From: Luteitalea pratensis | GTDB lineage: Bacteria; Acidobacteriota; Vicinamibacteria; Vicinamibacterales; Vicinamibacteraceae | Length of the DNA stretch: 64,000 nt | Assembly: GCF_001618865.1 (NCBI RefSeq) | Contig: NZ_CP015136.1 | Location: 6,793,001-6,857,000, forward strand | Direction: 5' to 3' | In this document: in pieces, positions 18,119 to 25,975 of the stretch | Numbering within the stretch: position 1 is the stretch's first letter | Layout: each line of letters opens with the position of its first letter | Notes under the pieces: model-generated | The model's input: the letters and a program-made list of their open reading frames with translations, nothing else | Databases searched by the model: none | What the model was told of the DNA's origin: nothing | Program-made: the position numbers and the translations under genes

Positions 18119-19598
18119 ACCTTTTATTTCCCTCCTCAATCGGCTGCAAGTAGTTGAACGCCCTTGCGGTTACGGCGGTTCCAACGAAGTCGCGGCCGTC
18201 GAACGTCATCCCCTCCGGAAAGAACAGCTGTTGGAACCGCTGGCGCTGCGCCAGTGAGGCCTGCACCCACAGGTCTGCGGCGCGGGGCAGCACCCGCTCG
18301 GCAAACGCCAGGATGCCCTCAACGTCGAGCTCTTCGAGCTCCGTGGCGTGCCGGTCGATGCGGACCAGTGTGAGCTCCTCGCGCAGCTTCTCCGCGTGAC
18401 GGTCGTACACGTCGATATCGATCGAGCGCTCGAACAGGAACGCCTCGTCCAGACGGTCGAGCTTCTTCTGAATGGCTTCGGCCTGGCGCTCGGCGCGCGC
18501 GAGGTCCGCACGGGCAGACTCCTTGCGAGTCTTCCATACTTGGAGGACCGATTCCTTCAGCAGCCGCATGTAGCCGGCAGTCGGCTGCAGCCGGGTCAGC
18601 TCCTTCTCGAATAAGGTCTCGAGCCTGGCTTTGGTCACGTTGACGCCGCGACAGCCCGGCCGGCAGTGGTAGTAGGCGTAGTAGCTGCTTCGTCCCTTCG
18701 ACCAGCTGCCTGTGAGGCCGCGCCCGCAGGACTCGCACCGCACGAAGCCACGCAGCGGGAAATCCGGGTGCCCCTGTAACTGCGGCGCCAGGCTCGGCGT
18801 GTGGCCCGACAGCACGGCCTGAACTCGGTAGAAGGTGTCCTCGCTAACGAGCGGCTCGAAGTCCCCACGTCGGCCGCGCACCCCGTACTCGGCCACGTCG
18901 ACGATGCCGGCGTAGAGCTGGTTGCGCAGCAGCATCCCGATCGCCTGCGAGCTGAGAGGCTGACCGCGCCGGTTGCGCAGTCCCCAGGCCGTCACCTGCT
19001 GCAGCAACTGCTGCTTCGTGAATCGTCCGGTTGCGTACTCCTCGACGGCCCGCCGCACGAGCGGCGCGCGTTCCGGGTCGGGAATCAGGCTCTTGCCCAT
19101 CGCGCGCGGCGCATTCATGTATCCGAGCGGGGCCAGGAACACCCAGCGCCCGAGTTCGAGCGCCGCCTTCATGCCGGCCCGTGTGCGGTCCGAGCGCACG
19201 TCGTTGTCGAACTGCGCGAACGCCGCCAGCACGCCTTCCATCAACTTGCCGGTGGAGGTGTCGTCGATCGGCTCCGTCGCAGACCGCAGCGAGATGCCGA
19301 GCGACTGCAGATAGGAGCGCAACGCGAAGTGGTCGTACTTGTCGCGAGCGAAACGCGTCAGGTTGAACACGACCACGAAGTGCACGCGGCCCTTGTTCGT
19401 GCGGCAGAAGGCAAGCAGTCGCTGCAGTTCGGTGCGGTCCGCTGTCTTGGCGCTCTCACCCTCTTCCCTGAAGCGCTCGAGGACATCGAGCCCTTCGCGG
19501 CGGCAGTACTCCTCACAGGCCCGGAGCTGGGTCGGCAAGCTCAGGTTCTCCGTCTGCTCCTTCGTGCTGACGCGGATGTAGACGACGGCGCCGGCCAT
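18081..19598 (-). CDS. Large serine recombinase/integrase whose C-terminus is encoded by tRNA-Ala
   Basis: 505 residues. Catalytic domain: VYIRVSTKEQ with nucleophile S11 and R9, later NLTRFARDKYD (~79-89). A recombinase domain follows (~155-260). A zinc ribbon has C288/C291 (CESCGRGLTG) and C312/C316 (HCRPGC), and a coiled coil lies at ~355-410, the usual order of large serine integrases. The end, LVDLTGIEPVTS, is the antisense of the tRNA 3' half; the related copy at 33.1 kb instead ends LNSASWNPLISWLRR. Start ATG 19598 is placed just before the catalytic domain; no clear ribosome site is visible. Likely integrates and excises the adjacent element at tRNA-Ala. Confidence 0.92.
   Translation of the reverse strand: MAGAVVYIRVSTKEQTENLSLPTQLRACEEYCRREGLDVLERFREEGESAKTADRTELQRLLAFCRTNKGRVHFVVVFNLTRFARDKYDHFALRSYLQSLGISLRSATEPIDDTSTGKLMEGVLAAFAQFDNDVRSDRTRAGMKAALELGRWVFLAPLGYMNAPRAMGKSLIPDPERAPLVRRAVEEYATGRFTKQQLLQQVTAWGLRNRRGQPLSSQAIGMLLRNQLYAGIVDVAEYGVRGRRGDFEPLVSEDTFYRVQAVLSGHTPSLAPQLQGHPDFPLRGFVRCESCGRGLTGSWSKGRSSYYAYYHCRPGCRGVNVTKARLETLFEKELTRLQPTAGYMRLLKESVLQVWKTRKESARADLARAERQAEAIQKKLDRLDEAFLFERSIDIDVYDRHAEKLREELTLVRIDRHATELEELDVEGILAFAERVLPRAADLWVQASLAQRQRFQQLFFPEGMTFDGRDFVGTAVTARAFNYLQPIEEGNKRLVDLTGIEPVTS
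18107..18118. other. Attachment-site core at the tRNA-Ala 3' end (attL-like)
   Basis: TCAGGTCCACCA, the last 12 bases of tRNA-Ala, is repeated exactly at 33157-33168 inside the 3' end of the second recombinase gene and with one change at 25390-25401. Sequence identity with the second recombinase copy resumes within the recombinase body on the right of the core and is lost on the left (tRNA) side, as expected of an attL junction. Confidence 0.75.
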
Positions 19599-19677
19599 GG
19601 ATGGCAGCGTAGTCCCGTCGCCGGGCGGCTTCAAGGCGTTTGTGGTCGGGCGCATCGGTTCACTCGGCCTGGGCTCG

Positions 19678-19845
19678 CTAATGCAGAAACACCTCCAGCA
19701 GTGTGTGGGCGAGCACGTGCGCGTGACGGCGAATCTCCTCGATCTCGGCGTCGGTCAGGTCGATGGCCTCGTCGCCCAGCAGGCGACGGCAACACGTAAT
19801 CGGCAGCACGTCTCTCGCGTTCTGCGGTTCGACCGTGTCGTCCAT
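19678..19845 (-). CDS. Small recombinase-associated acidic protein
   Basis: 55 residues, mostly two helices: VLPITCCRRLLGDEAIDL and an acidic TDAEIEEIRRHAHVLAHTLL segment. It lies 79 bp upstream of the recombinase on the same strand. ATG 19845 was preferred (AGGACAGGA just upstream); ATG 19878 would add 11 residues. By position it could be an excision or regulatory accessory protein, but this is inference; no motif is diagnostic. Confidence 0.6.
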   Translation of the reverse strand: MDDTVEPQNARDVLPITCCRRLLGDEAIDLTDAEIEEIRRHAHVLAHTLLEVFLH

Positions 19846-19899
19846 GGCGGTGTCCTGTCCTGACAGGGCCAGCGCCATGCAGGGCGGGGGACGGGTCTT

Positions 19900-20040
19900 G
19901 GACCATCACGTAATTGCCGGTCTCCCGGCTCGTTCAAGGGTCCCGTCAAGGTCGAAGCCGCGCCGCCGGCGCGGGCCGAGCGCCAGCGAGGCGCCTTGAC
20001 GGGCACGAGAACGGGCCGACCATCGAGCGCGTGATGGTCC
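19900..20040. ncRNA. Candidate structured RNA element (nested stems, three-way junction)
   Basis: Perfect outer arms 19900-19910 and 20030-20040 (11 bp) enclose a second perfect 10-bp stem 19942-19951/19994-20003. Inside that stem sit a 7-bp hairpin, 19958-19964/19968-19974 with a 3-base loop, and a 4-bp hairpin, 19981-19984/19990-19993, so the core is a compact three-way junction. No convincing ORF covers it. It lies upstream of the 55-residue gene and recombinase on their strand, so it could be a leader, an sRNA or a DNA site for the element. Coding strand and transcription are not known. Confidence 0.45.
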
Positions 20041-20391
20041 TGCTCGTCGAACTGGTCTGGCGGGCGCCACTGGGGCGCGTGTGGTGGTACCGCCCGGGCC
20101 GTGGTGGCGCGGGCGCGGACGACCACTCAGGTCGCCGAGAAGTGAGACCGATGGGTCACTGTGGAGATCACCGCCGGGTCGGTGGCGCCGTGCGGCACGC
20201 TCCACGAACGCAGCGCCGGTGTGGCGTGCGCGACGACGTTGCTCCGCCCGGCTTCGAGCATGCAGCGCCGTATTGCTCTCTGCTTACCTGAACTCGCGTT
20301 CGCGGCGGAAGCTTACAGCCGGCCCGTGATGCGGCGCTCTGCTTCCCGTCTGGAGGTGCCACCAGATGGGCCGGACAGTTGCACCTGCAGC

Positions 20392-20463
20392 GGGCGTGAA
20401 CGACCCCCTCGGGGCCGCGGCGTAAACCGCGCCGCGGGTCTAAGGTGGGGGTCGTTCACGCCC
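20392..20463. repeat. Long palindrome with nested hairpin, MITE-like
   Basis: A perfect 17-bp inverted repeat (20392-20408 with 20447-20463) encloses a second perfect 8-bp stem CCGCGGCG/CGCCGCGG (20415-20422/20430-20437) with a TAAACCG loop. The arms read TGAACGACCCCC inward, similar to IS3-type termini (TGAACCGCCCC). An IS3 transposase relic follows 225 bp downstream. It could be a minimal non-autonomous element or fused IS ends. No T-run follows, so it is not a standard terminator. Confidence 0.75.
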
Positions 20464-20687
20464 CAATCTCGCGCAATTGCCTGGTTGGTCGGAGCGACGG
20501 TGGCGCCACAGAGCGCCGCCACCGTACAGTCGTCTAGTTCTCGCAAGTCGCCGCGTCGGCGCGGGTTGCGACGTTGCCTCAGTTCACCAGGCGGAAGAGA
20601 CAGAGACGGCGCCACTCGATCAGTCGTACCGCTTACGGGCGAAGACAGGCCCCACGACCATCTTCGCGCCCATCTTCGGTGCAAACG

Positions 20688-20993
20688 AGCGGCATCGACC
20701 CGCCGCATATCGATCCCGGCAAGCCTTGCCCGAACGGCCGCGACGAGAGCTTCAACGGCAAGTCTCGCGACGAGTGCCTTAACTTCGAGTGGTCACGGCG
20801 ACGCCACGAGGCGGTGGTGCTGATCGAGCAGTGGCGGCAGCACTACAATGCCGTCGGTGCGCACGCGAGCCTTGGCTACCGAACGCCGCACCAGTACAAG
20901 GCCACCCTGTGCCAACCAAGAAGAAGGTGTCACGGAGCGTCGGTCTCCAGTGAAGATCGGCCTGAGGAAGTCAGGCGGGTCATTACGACGTGA
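20688..20993 (+). pseudogene. IS3-family transposase (ORFB) C-terminal relic
   Basis: The readable part IDPGKPCPNGRDESFNGKSR, then DECLNFEW, then EQWRQHYNAVGAHASLGYRTPHQYK is the end of the IS3-family DDE integrase core: catalytic Glu within ESFN, and the YN..R/AHASLGYRTP signature. Everything upstream of the third catalytic residue is missing or scrambled, and Cys/Arg/Gly replace usual W/N/E positions. After YK the frame runs on into unrelated sequence. Not functional. Confidence 0.8.
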
Positions 20994-21050
20994 CATGCGT
21001 CGAGGCGCGGCGGTCAGCTGACGCTCGCAACCAGACAATTGAGTGCACCG

Positions 21051-21227
21051 ATGGCCGACTACGATTTCCGATCCCTGTCACCGCACGACTTTGAATTGCT
21101 ATCCCGCGACGTGCCGCAAACGGTGCTCGGGGTACGGCTTGAGAGTTTCACGACGGGGCGGGATTCCGGGATCGATTTCCGTTATCGCGGAGGCGGGATC
21201 AACCTGATCGTGCAGTGCCTTAATTAA
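21051..21227 (+). pseudogene. Truncated Mrr-like restriction endonuclease N-terminus
   Basis: 58 residues starting MADYDFRSLSPHDFELLSRD and continuing GVRLESFTTGRDSGIDFRY, then NLIVQC. This is the start of the Mrr/restriction-endonuclease-like fold: helix SPxDFE(L)L, then the GxDf acidic residue and IVQC(K). The catalytic Lys of QxK is lost because the frame stops at LN after VQC. In related proteins this domain often precedes an nSTAND-type NTPase, so it is probably a relic of an anti-phage gene (inference). Confidence 0.65.
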
Positions 21228-21228
21228 G

Positions 21229-21459
21229 GTGCAGACCGCAACTGAAGTAGCCGAATTATTGATTCGCACTGCCGCGTGGGTGGTACCCGCGACGACGGCA
21301 CTCGTCGCCGTGGCGAAGTTCGCACTCCAGTGGCAGTCCCAACGTCATCGCCTAGGACGGGCAAAGGTCGCCCTAGCAACGGCTCGCGGGCTGTCTGCCT
21401 GGCCATGGGCGGCTAGCTACGGCTTCCGTTTAACGGCTGCTGCTGACGCCACGTCTTGA
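21229..21459 (+). CDS. Short ORF with one membrane segment, doubtful
   Basis: 76 residues from GTG 21229. There is one hydrophobic stretch (AAWVVPATTALVAVAKFALQ, ~15-34), then a basic tail that looks like random read-through. It begins two bases after the stop of the truncated endonuclease. It may be the broken start of a membrane protein gene. No family recognised, no good ribosome site. Confidence 0.3.
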   Translation: MQTATEVAELLIRTAAWVVPATTALVAVAKFALQWQSQRHRLGRAKVALATARGLSAWPWAASYGFRLTAAADATS

Positions 21460-21621
21460 AGTGCGTCTCGAGCACACCCAGCGCCTGTGATGGGCCGACG
21501 GGCCGTACCCGTCATGGATCTCGCCAGTGAGCGAGCGCGCTCAACCTTCCGGAGAATAGGGTGACCGTCGTGCAGACGAGGTGCCGTGGGTCGTCCCAGA
21601 AACGAGTGTTTGTCCCGCGGT

Positions 21622-22251
21622 TTAATGAGGCTCGTCCTCGCGGCCAGGACCCACGGTGACGAACCCGAACATCCAGTTCGACAGGTAGTGGTTTCGATTC
21701 ATGCAGACAGCCAAATAGCGACCCGCCTTCGTAAAGCGAAACTGGAGCTGCGTCCCGGCAGTCGTTTCAGTCGCCCCCGCGAGAAAAACGCCAGAGAGGT
21801 TACCGACCTGAGTGGATGTCGCGAACAGTCTGTCGGTTGGATCGTCAACTCGCTGGAATGGCGGATTTGGTCCCGTCACGATGATGACGTTGCCCTTGCC
21901 ATCCAGAATCGTGTGATCGCCGTTCGCAAATAGCGGGTCCGTGCATTCCTGGGTCACCGGATCGTGACCGCAGAGCTGTGCGGCAATGCCGTCGCGAGTA
22001 GTGTTGGCGCTGACCGGATACAGAGCGATTCCATGGCCGGCTCCGTGGACAACGAAGGTGACGTTCTGGTCTTTATCGATTAACACCTCCTCGGGAACGA
22101 CAACATGGTTGCCAGCTCCCGCCAACGTGACTGGATCGCCGAAATTCACGACGACGTTGACCTCGTTGTGCCCCGTTCTGGCGTTTAGCGGAAATGCCAA
22201 GGTTAGAGCGAGGGTGGCGCTCACGATCGGAACGGATCGGCGATTTGCCAT
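21622..22251 (-). CDS. Secreted cupredoxin-like copper protein
   Basis: 209 residues. Signal peptide 1-25 (ALTLAFPLNARTG). The mature part is beta-rich: VVVPEEVLIDKDQNVTFVVH, then HGAGHGIALYPV, which supplies a likely first His ligand. The C-terminal loop CMNRNHYLSNWMFGFVTV has Cys, His and Met in cupredoxin ligand order. An inserted region with two Cys (LCGHDPVTQEC) may form a disulfide. Start ATG 22251 has AAAGGAG nearby with 8-base spacing, which rules out the longer reading to 22356. It may carry electrons or bind copper in the periplasm; the partner is unknown. Confidence 0.75.
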   Translation of the reverse strand: MANRRSVPIVSATLALTLAFPLNARTGHNEVNVVVNFGDPVTLAGAGNHVVVPEEVLIDKDQNVTFVVHGAGHGIALYPVSANTTRDGIAAQLCGHDPVTQECTDPLFANGDHTILDGKGNVIIVTGPNPPFQRVDDPTDRLFATSTQVGNLSGVFLAGATETTAGTQLQFRFTKAGRYLAVCMNRNHYLSNWMFGFVTVGPGREDEPH

Positions 22252-22399
22252 TTCGCTGCTCCTTTGAATTGAGAGCTCTTCAGTTGCCGGTATACCGCTG
22301 TTGCAGGGCTGCGGCGCAGCTTCCCCGATCGCGCTTGGGTTCGAGCCAGCCATCAATCTGGACCTTCAGCGGTTTGTCGTGCTGGGTCGAAGACGGAGC

Positions 22400-22756
22400 A
22401 TGAGGCATCCGCGACACGAGAGCCCGCAGCACGGCCCGATTCTACTCCCAACCCTTGACCTCGAATGCGGCTCGCCAATACTCGGCCCGATCGACCATCT
22501 CGCCACCGGAGCGGCACACGTGAGACTTCATCAAGTCGCCATCGCCGAGCGCTTCGCCAACGTTCCGCGCACCTATCGCCTCCGCGGTCTCGGCGCCACG
22601 GTGTACCGCCTCGGTGTGCCGAAGCCCGACGCACCTTGGTGGCATTTCGAGGCCTACGGAACCATAAAATGGGGCAGCGCGGCGAACGGGGCGTCGAAGC
22701 TCGTCGAGGACTTCATCGAGACGAACTACGACGCGATGGCGCCGGCGAGCCAGTAG
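22400..22756 (+). CDS. Hypothetical protein
   Basis: 118 residues. The C-terminal half looks like real protein: RLHQVAIAERFANVPRTYRL, GVPKPDAPWWHFEAYG and a helical NGASKLVEDFIETNY end. The first ~40 residues are less convincing and the start is uncertain; no ribosome site is visible. Divergent from the cupredoxin gene and convergent with the subtilase. No family recognised. It could also be the surviving 3' part of a longer gene. Confidence 0.45.
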   Translation: MRHPRHESPQHGPILLPTLDLECGSPILGPIDHLATGAAHVRLHQVAIAERFANVPRTYRLRGLGATVYRLGVPKPDAPWWHFEAYGTIKWGSAANGASKLVEDFIETNYDAMAPASQ

Positions 22757-22805
22757 GCCGCTTGCCGAGGCGGGAACCGTAGTTCCCGTCCCGTCGAAAG
22801 TCGCG

Positions 22806-25103
22806 CTACTTGCCCTCGAGGTTGAGCACCACGTCGTCTGCTGCGATCCGCAGCGTGTAATGCTCACCAACCGTCGGGACGCCGAAGGTTGGGATGCTGA
22901 AGCCCACCACCCGGGCCGTCCACTTGCCCGCGACCGGCTCGGTAACCACGCACAACTCCGGCGTGCGGTTCGTATTGCAGGAGTTGACCACCGGCCCGGA
23001 TGGCGGCGTGAGGATCACGTCGACGTCGCTGATCGGGTAGTTGCCGTTCATGTTCATCCAGGTCAGACGGGTCTCGAGTGCGGCCGTGCCCGCGGGCACG
23101 TCGAAGGTGTAGACGTGACTCTCGCCGTTGCCGATCTTCGCCTTCGCGCTGTGCTGCGGGAATGTCTCCTTGCTGGTCCAGATGTCCACGGTGTAGGAGA
23201 CGGTGCCCGCGTTGGTCCAGTCGCCAGCGGGCGAGATCCGCCAGATGCCCTCCTCCGGCCGGGTGAACGTGTACAGCCGTTCCTCTCCCGCGGGGAGGAA
23301 GGGCACGTTGCCCTGGCGCATATCGTCGTTGTGCACGACCGAGCTCTGGATCTTCAGGAACACGTCGTCGGTGAAGAACGGGTTCTGCTGCGCGAGCGGC
23401 AGGTCCGCGGCGATGCTGTGGATGCGCACGAACAGCTGTTCGGTCTTTTCGCTGACCACGAACGGGATGTCGGTCACCTGCGCCGGCCTGACACCAGCGA
23501 AGTGGAGCGACGTCGGACCCGCGTACACTTTGTGTCCCGCGCGCTCCATGTTCGCCTTGAGATTGCGCGTGAATGGCGCGGTGTCGTAGCTGTCGGCCGC
23601 GTTGCCCGCTTGCAGCAACGCCAGGGCCGCGGCCGCATTGATGAACCCGGCGCCCTGGTCGTTCGCGTCGGCGGTCGGCACCTTCGACGCGTCCGCCGAC
23701 TCGATGATCGCGCGCCGCACCTGCCGCGCCGTCGCGCCGGGCACCGCCTGCCGCAGCACGGCGGCAATCCCGGAGACCGTCGGCGTCGAATAGGACGTTC
23801 CGCTGCCGAAGTTCACGGTCGTCGCGCCGCCAGATGACTGGCTGTAGTTGAACGACCCGACGGCGACGACGTCCGGGTCGGTGCGGCCGTCATGCGTGGG
23901 GCCGCGCGAGCTGAACTCGGAGATCTGCACGTTGGTGTCCGGACGGTACGACTGCGCGCACGCGAACACCATCTCCAACGGGGTGCTGGCGAGGCCGCAG
24001 GGGGCGGAGAATTGCGCGCGAAAGATCTGCTCGTGCCGATGATCGTTGGCGCTGCCCACCGTGAGGGCCGCAAACGACGTGCTCGGCGATCCCGTGGTCA
24101 CCGACGAGTGGCCCTCGTTGCCTGCGGCGACGACGGGGACGATGTCGGCGTTGATCAGGGCTTCGACGGCCTCGTCATCGAGCTCCCGTGCCGCTGCGTT
24201 GGTCGGCCCCCCGAGGCTCAGGTTGGCCACGCGGATGTTGAGCCCGTCGGCCTGTCCCGTGTCGAACTTCTGGCGCAGGTCGATCGCCGCTTCCATGGCC
24301 GCGATCACGCGCGAGGTCGGTGCGCCGCCGCCGCCCGCCGGAAAGACCTTGATCGGAAAGATGCTCGCGCCGGGCGCGCTGCCGACCATCGGCACCAGCC
24401 GGGCAGTTGCCGCGCACGGTGGGCCGGCAAACGCCGCGCCGTAGAACTCCGCGACGACCACGAAGCGGGCCGCCGCGCTGAAGCAGAACGCGACGTTCGC
24501 CGCCGCCATCCCCGATACGAACGTGCCGTGCGGCTCGTTCAGGTCGCTGATGGCGGGAGGCTCCGTGGCGCCCTGGACCAGGTTCAGGCCCGGGGCGATG
24601 ATGCGCGACGGCGCGACATGGACCTTGATGGGACGGAAGCCGCTGTCGATGACCGCGATCACGACTCCAGCGCCGTTCTGCCCGGCAGCATGCAGCGGCG
24701 CCACGTTGGTCAGCGCCGCGTTGAAGGCATAGTTGGCCGGGTCGATCGAAACGCCACCTGCGTCGAGCGCGACGATGTCGTCGGCCTCGGCTTCGCCGTC
24801 GACGGAGCCGCCGCGCGGATCGGTCGTAGCGGGGAGTGGAATCAGCTCGTCGCGGCCGACGTTGTCCGGGCCAACCAGTCGTTCAATCAGCCCCATTGCC
24901 GAATCAGGCACCTCGGCCGCGATGCCTTTCACGTGCTTGAATCGATGGGTGACGGTGCCACCGGCCTGCTCGATCGCTCGAACGAGCGAGTCGTGCGGCT
25001 GGGCCGCTCGGATTAATACGCTACGACGACCTTGTGCCGACACGTCGGAAACGAGGAGAAGCAGCACGATCACCAGACAAATTCGCTTCATGGACGCCCC
25101 CAT
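22806..25103 (-). CDS. Secreted subtilisin-like S8 serine peptidase
   Basis: 765 residues. Signal peptide MKRICLVIVLLLLVSDVSAQ (from the second Met). An inhibitor-I9-like propeptide (~27-90) precedes the S8 domain with D153 (AVIDSGF), H192 (EPHGTFVSGM), oxyanion N329 (AAGNEG) and S437 (GTSYSTP). A beta-rich C-terminal region (~560-760, TWMNMNGNYPISDVDVILTP) resembles P/proprotein-convertase-like domains. Two starts, 25103 and 25091, are possible; the GGGGG before the second fits well. All catalytic residues are present. It is flanked by relics of the mobile element, so it is likely cargo, or a chromosomal gene trapped in the island. Confidence 0.9.
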   Translation of the reverse strand: MGASMKRICLVIVLLLLVSDVSAQGRRSVLIRAAQPHDSLVRAIEQAGGTVTHRFKHVKGIAAEVPDSAMGLIERLVGPDNVGRDELIPLPATTDPRGGSVDGEAEADDIVALDAGGVSIDPANYAFNAALTNVAPLHAAGQNGAGVVIAVIDSGFRPIKVHVAPSRIIAPGLNLVQGATEPPAISDLNEPHGTFVSGMAAANVAFCFSAAARFVVVAEFYGAAFAGPPCAATARLVPMVGSAPGASIFPIKVFPAGGGGAPTSRVIAAMEAAIDLRQKFDTGQADGLNIRVANLSLGGPTNAAARELDDEAVEALINADIVPVVAAGNEGHSSVTTGSPSTSFAALTVGSANDHRHEQIFRAQFSAPCGLASTPLEMVFACAQSYRPDTNVQISEFSSRGPTHDGRTDPDVVAVGSFNYSQSSGGATTVNFGSGTSYSTPTVSGIAAVLRQAVPGATARQVRRAIIESADASKVPTADANDQGAGFINAAAALALLQAGNAADSYDTAPFTRNLKANMERAGHKVYAGPTSLHFAGVRPAQVTDIPFVVSEKTEQLFVRIHSIAADLPLAQQNPFFTDDVFLKIQSSVVHNDDMRQGNVPFLPAGEERLYTFTRPEEGIWRISPAGDWTNAGTVSYTVDIWTSKETFPQHSAKAKIGNGESHVYTFDVPAGTAALETRLTWMNMNGNYPISDVDVILTPPSGPVVNSCNTNRTPELCVVTEPVAGKWTARVVGFSIPTFGVPTVGEHYTLRIAADDVVLNLEGK

Positions 25104-25321
25104 CTCTGTTCCAGGCCGGTAACCGCCCAGCCGGTACAGGGCGCAAACCTATGAGCGGTGGTCAGCGACGTCAAGCTAAAACTAAACAGTTGGACCGGCA
25201 CCCATGATGACGAGGGTTCCTGAAGCTCGAGCGGTCGCTTGAGGCGTGTCCTTCAGCGAGGAATCGCCGCTGGCCTTCCTGCGGTAAAGCATGCGGAGGG
25301 ACGGCATGCTTCGAGGTCGGG

Positions 25322-25402
25322 TCAGGCGGCATTCCGGAGTCCTTCGAGTCGCCGCAGCCAGCCGGCGACCTGGTTCCAACTGGCGCTGTTCTGGTCCACC
25401 AT
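25322..25402 (-). pseudogene. Recombinase C-terminal tail relic with att-like core (attR candidate)
   Basis: Reads MVDQNSASWNQVAGWLRR, then LEGLRNAA and stop, homologous to the intact tail of the second recombinase copy (VDLNSASWNPLISWLRR). The core at 25390-25401 is TCTGGTCCACCA, one base off the tRNA core. To the right of the core the recombinase body is absent and unrelated sequence begins. That is the structure expected of attR, the right end of an element inserted at tRNA-Ala. Confidence 0.65.
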
Positions 25403-25630
25403 TCTTCGCTCACGCGAGCTAACGCCGAAGCGTGAGCTTCGGCTCGGCGAGCCACGTGAAGGATGTCGCGCCGGAGCCGCGCAGCGGCGAAGGCGGACCC
25501 TCTGCGCCCGAATTTTCCACCCTTTTCATGTCGCCAGGTCGCAGAAGCTGCGATCGTCGCAAGGCCATGACGCCGATTCCGTGGTTTTGAAGCCGTCAGC
25601 GTTCGGCATTGCCGTTGCCTCCGGCCTCGT

Positions 25631-25884
25631 ATGCCGGGAGGCAAGCGCTTCGTCTACGTTCTCAAGAGTGGCGGTCCGAACCCCAACTTCTACATCGGCC
25701 TGACCTCCGATGTCTCCGCGCGCCTCGCCGACCACAACGCCGGCCGCTGCCCCACACGGCGCGCTACCGCCCCTGGCAACTTCACGTCACCATCGAACTG
25801 CCCGACGAGCAACGAGCTGTGGCGTTCGAGCGCTATCTGAAATCAGGCTCTGGTCGCGCCTTCGCGAAGCGTCATTTAGGGTGA
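25631..25884 (+). pseudogene. GIY-YIG endonuclease-like gene, single-base frameshift
   Basis: Frame 1 gives MPGGKRFVYVLKSGGPNPNF, then YIGLTSDVSARLADHNAGRCP; frame 2 continues HTARYRPWQLHVTIEL and ends AFERYLKSGSGRAFAKRHLG. Together they form an ~84-residue UPF0213/GIY-YIG domain with the YVL..YIG motif, R and the C-terminal E/N positions. The break is at the CCCC run near 25752; one extra C would restore it. Either a pseudogene or a sequencing slip; other frameshifts nearby favour decay. Confidence 0.8.
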
Positions 25885-25896
25885 TGAGTCGCTACG

Positions 25897-25974
25897 CGTC
25901 TTCGAGCAGCTGCCGGTGAGGCCTCGACCACAGGACTCACTGCGCACGAACGCGCGCCATGGGAAGTCCGTTCC
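25897..25974 (-). pseudogene. Recombinase zinc-ribbon fragment
   Basis: 26 codons reading DFPWRAFVRSESCGRGLTGS with neighbours. They align with DFPLRGFVRCESCGRGLTGS of the intact recombinase; one zinc Cys is now Ser. The distance from the core at 25390 (about 0.5 kb) is close to that in the intact gene (about 0.6 kb), so 25322-25974 is probably one decayed recombinase copy whose middle was replaced by the GIY-YIG sequence. Confidence 0.7.
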
Positions 25975-25975
25975 C

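Noticed and set aside
20161-20823. 220-codon plus-strand ORF across the long palindrome
   Set aside because: It crosses the double hairpin and the IS3 relic in the wrong frame; composition is not protein-like.
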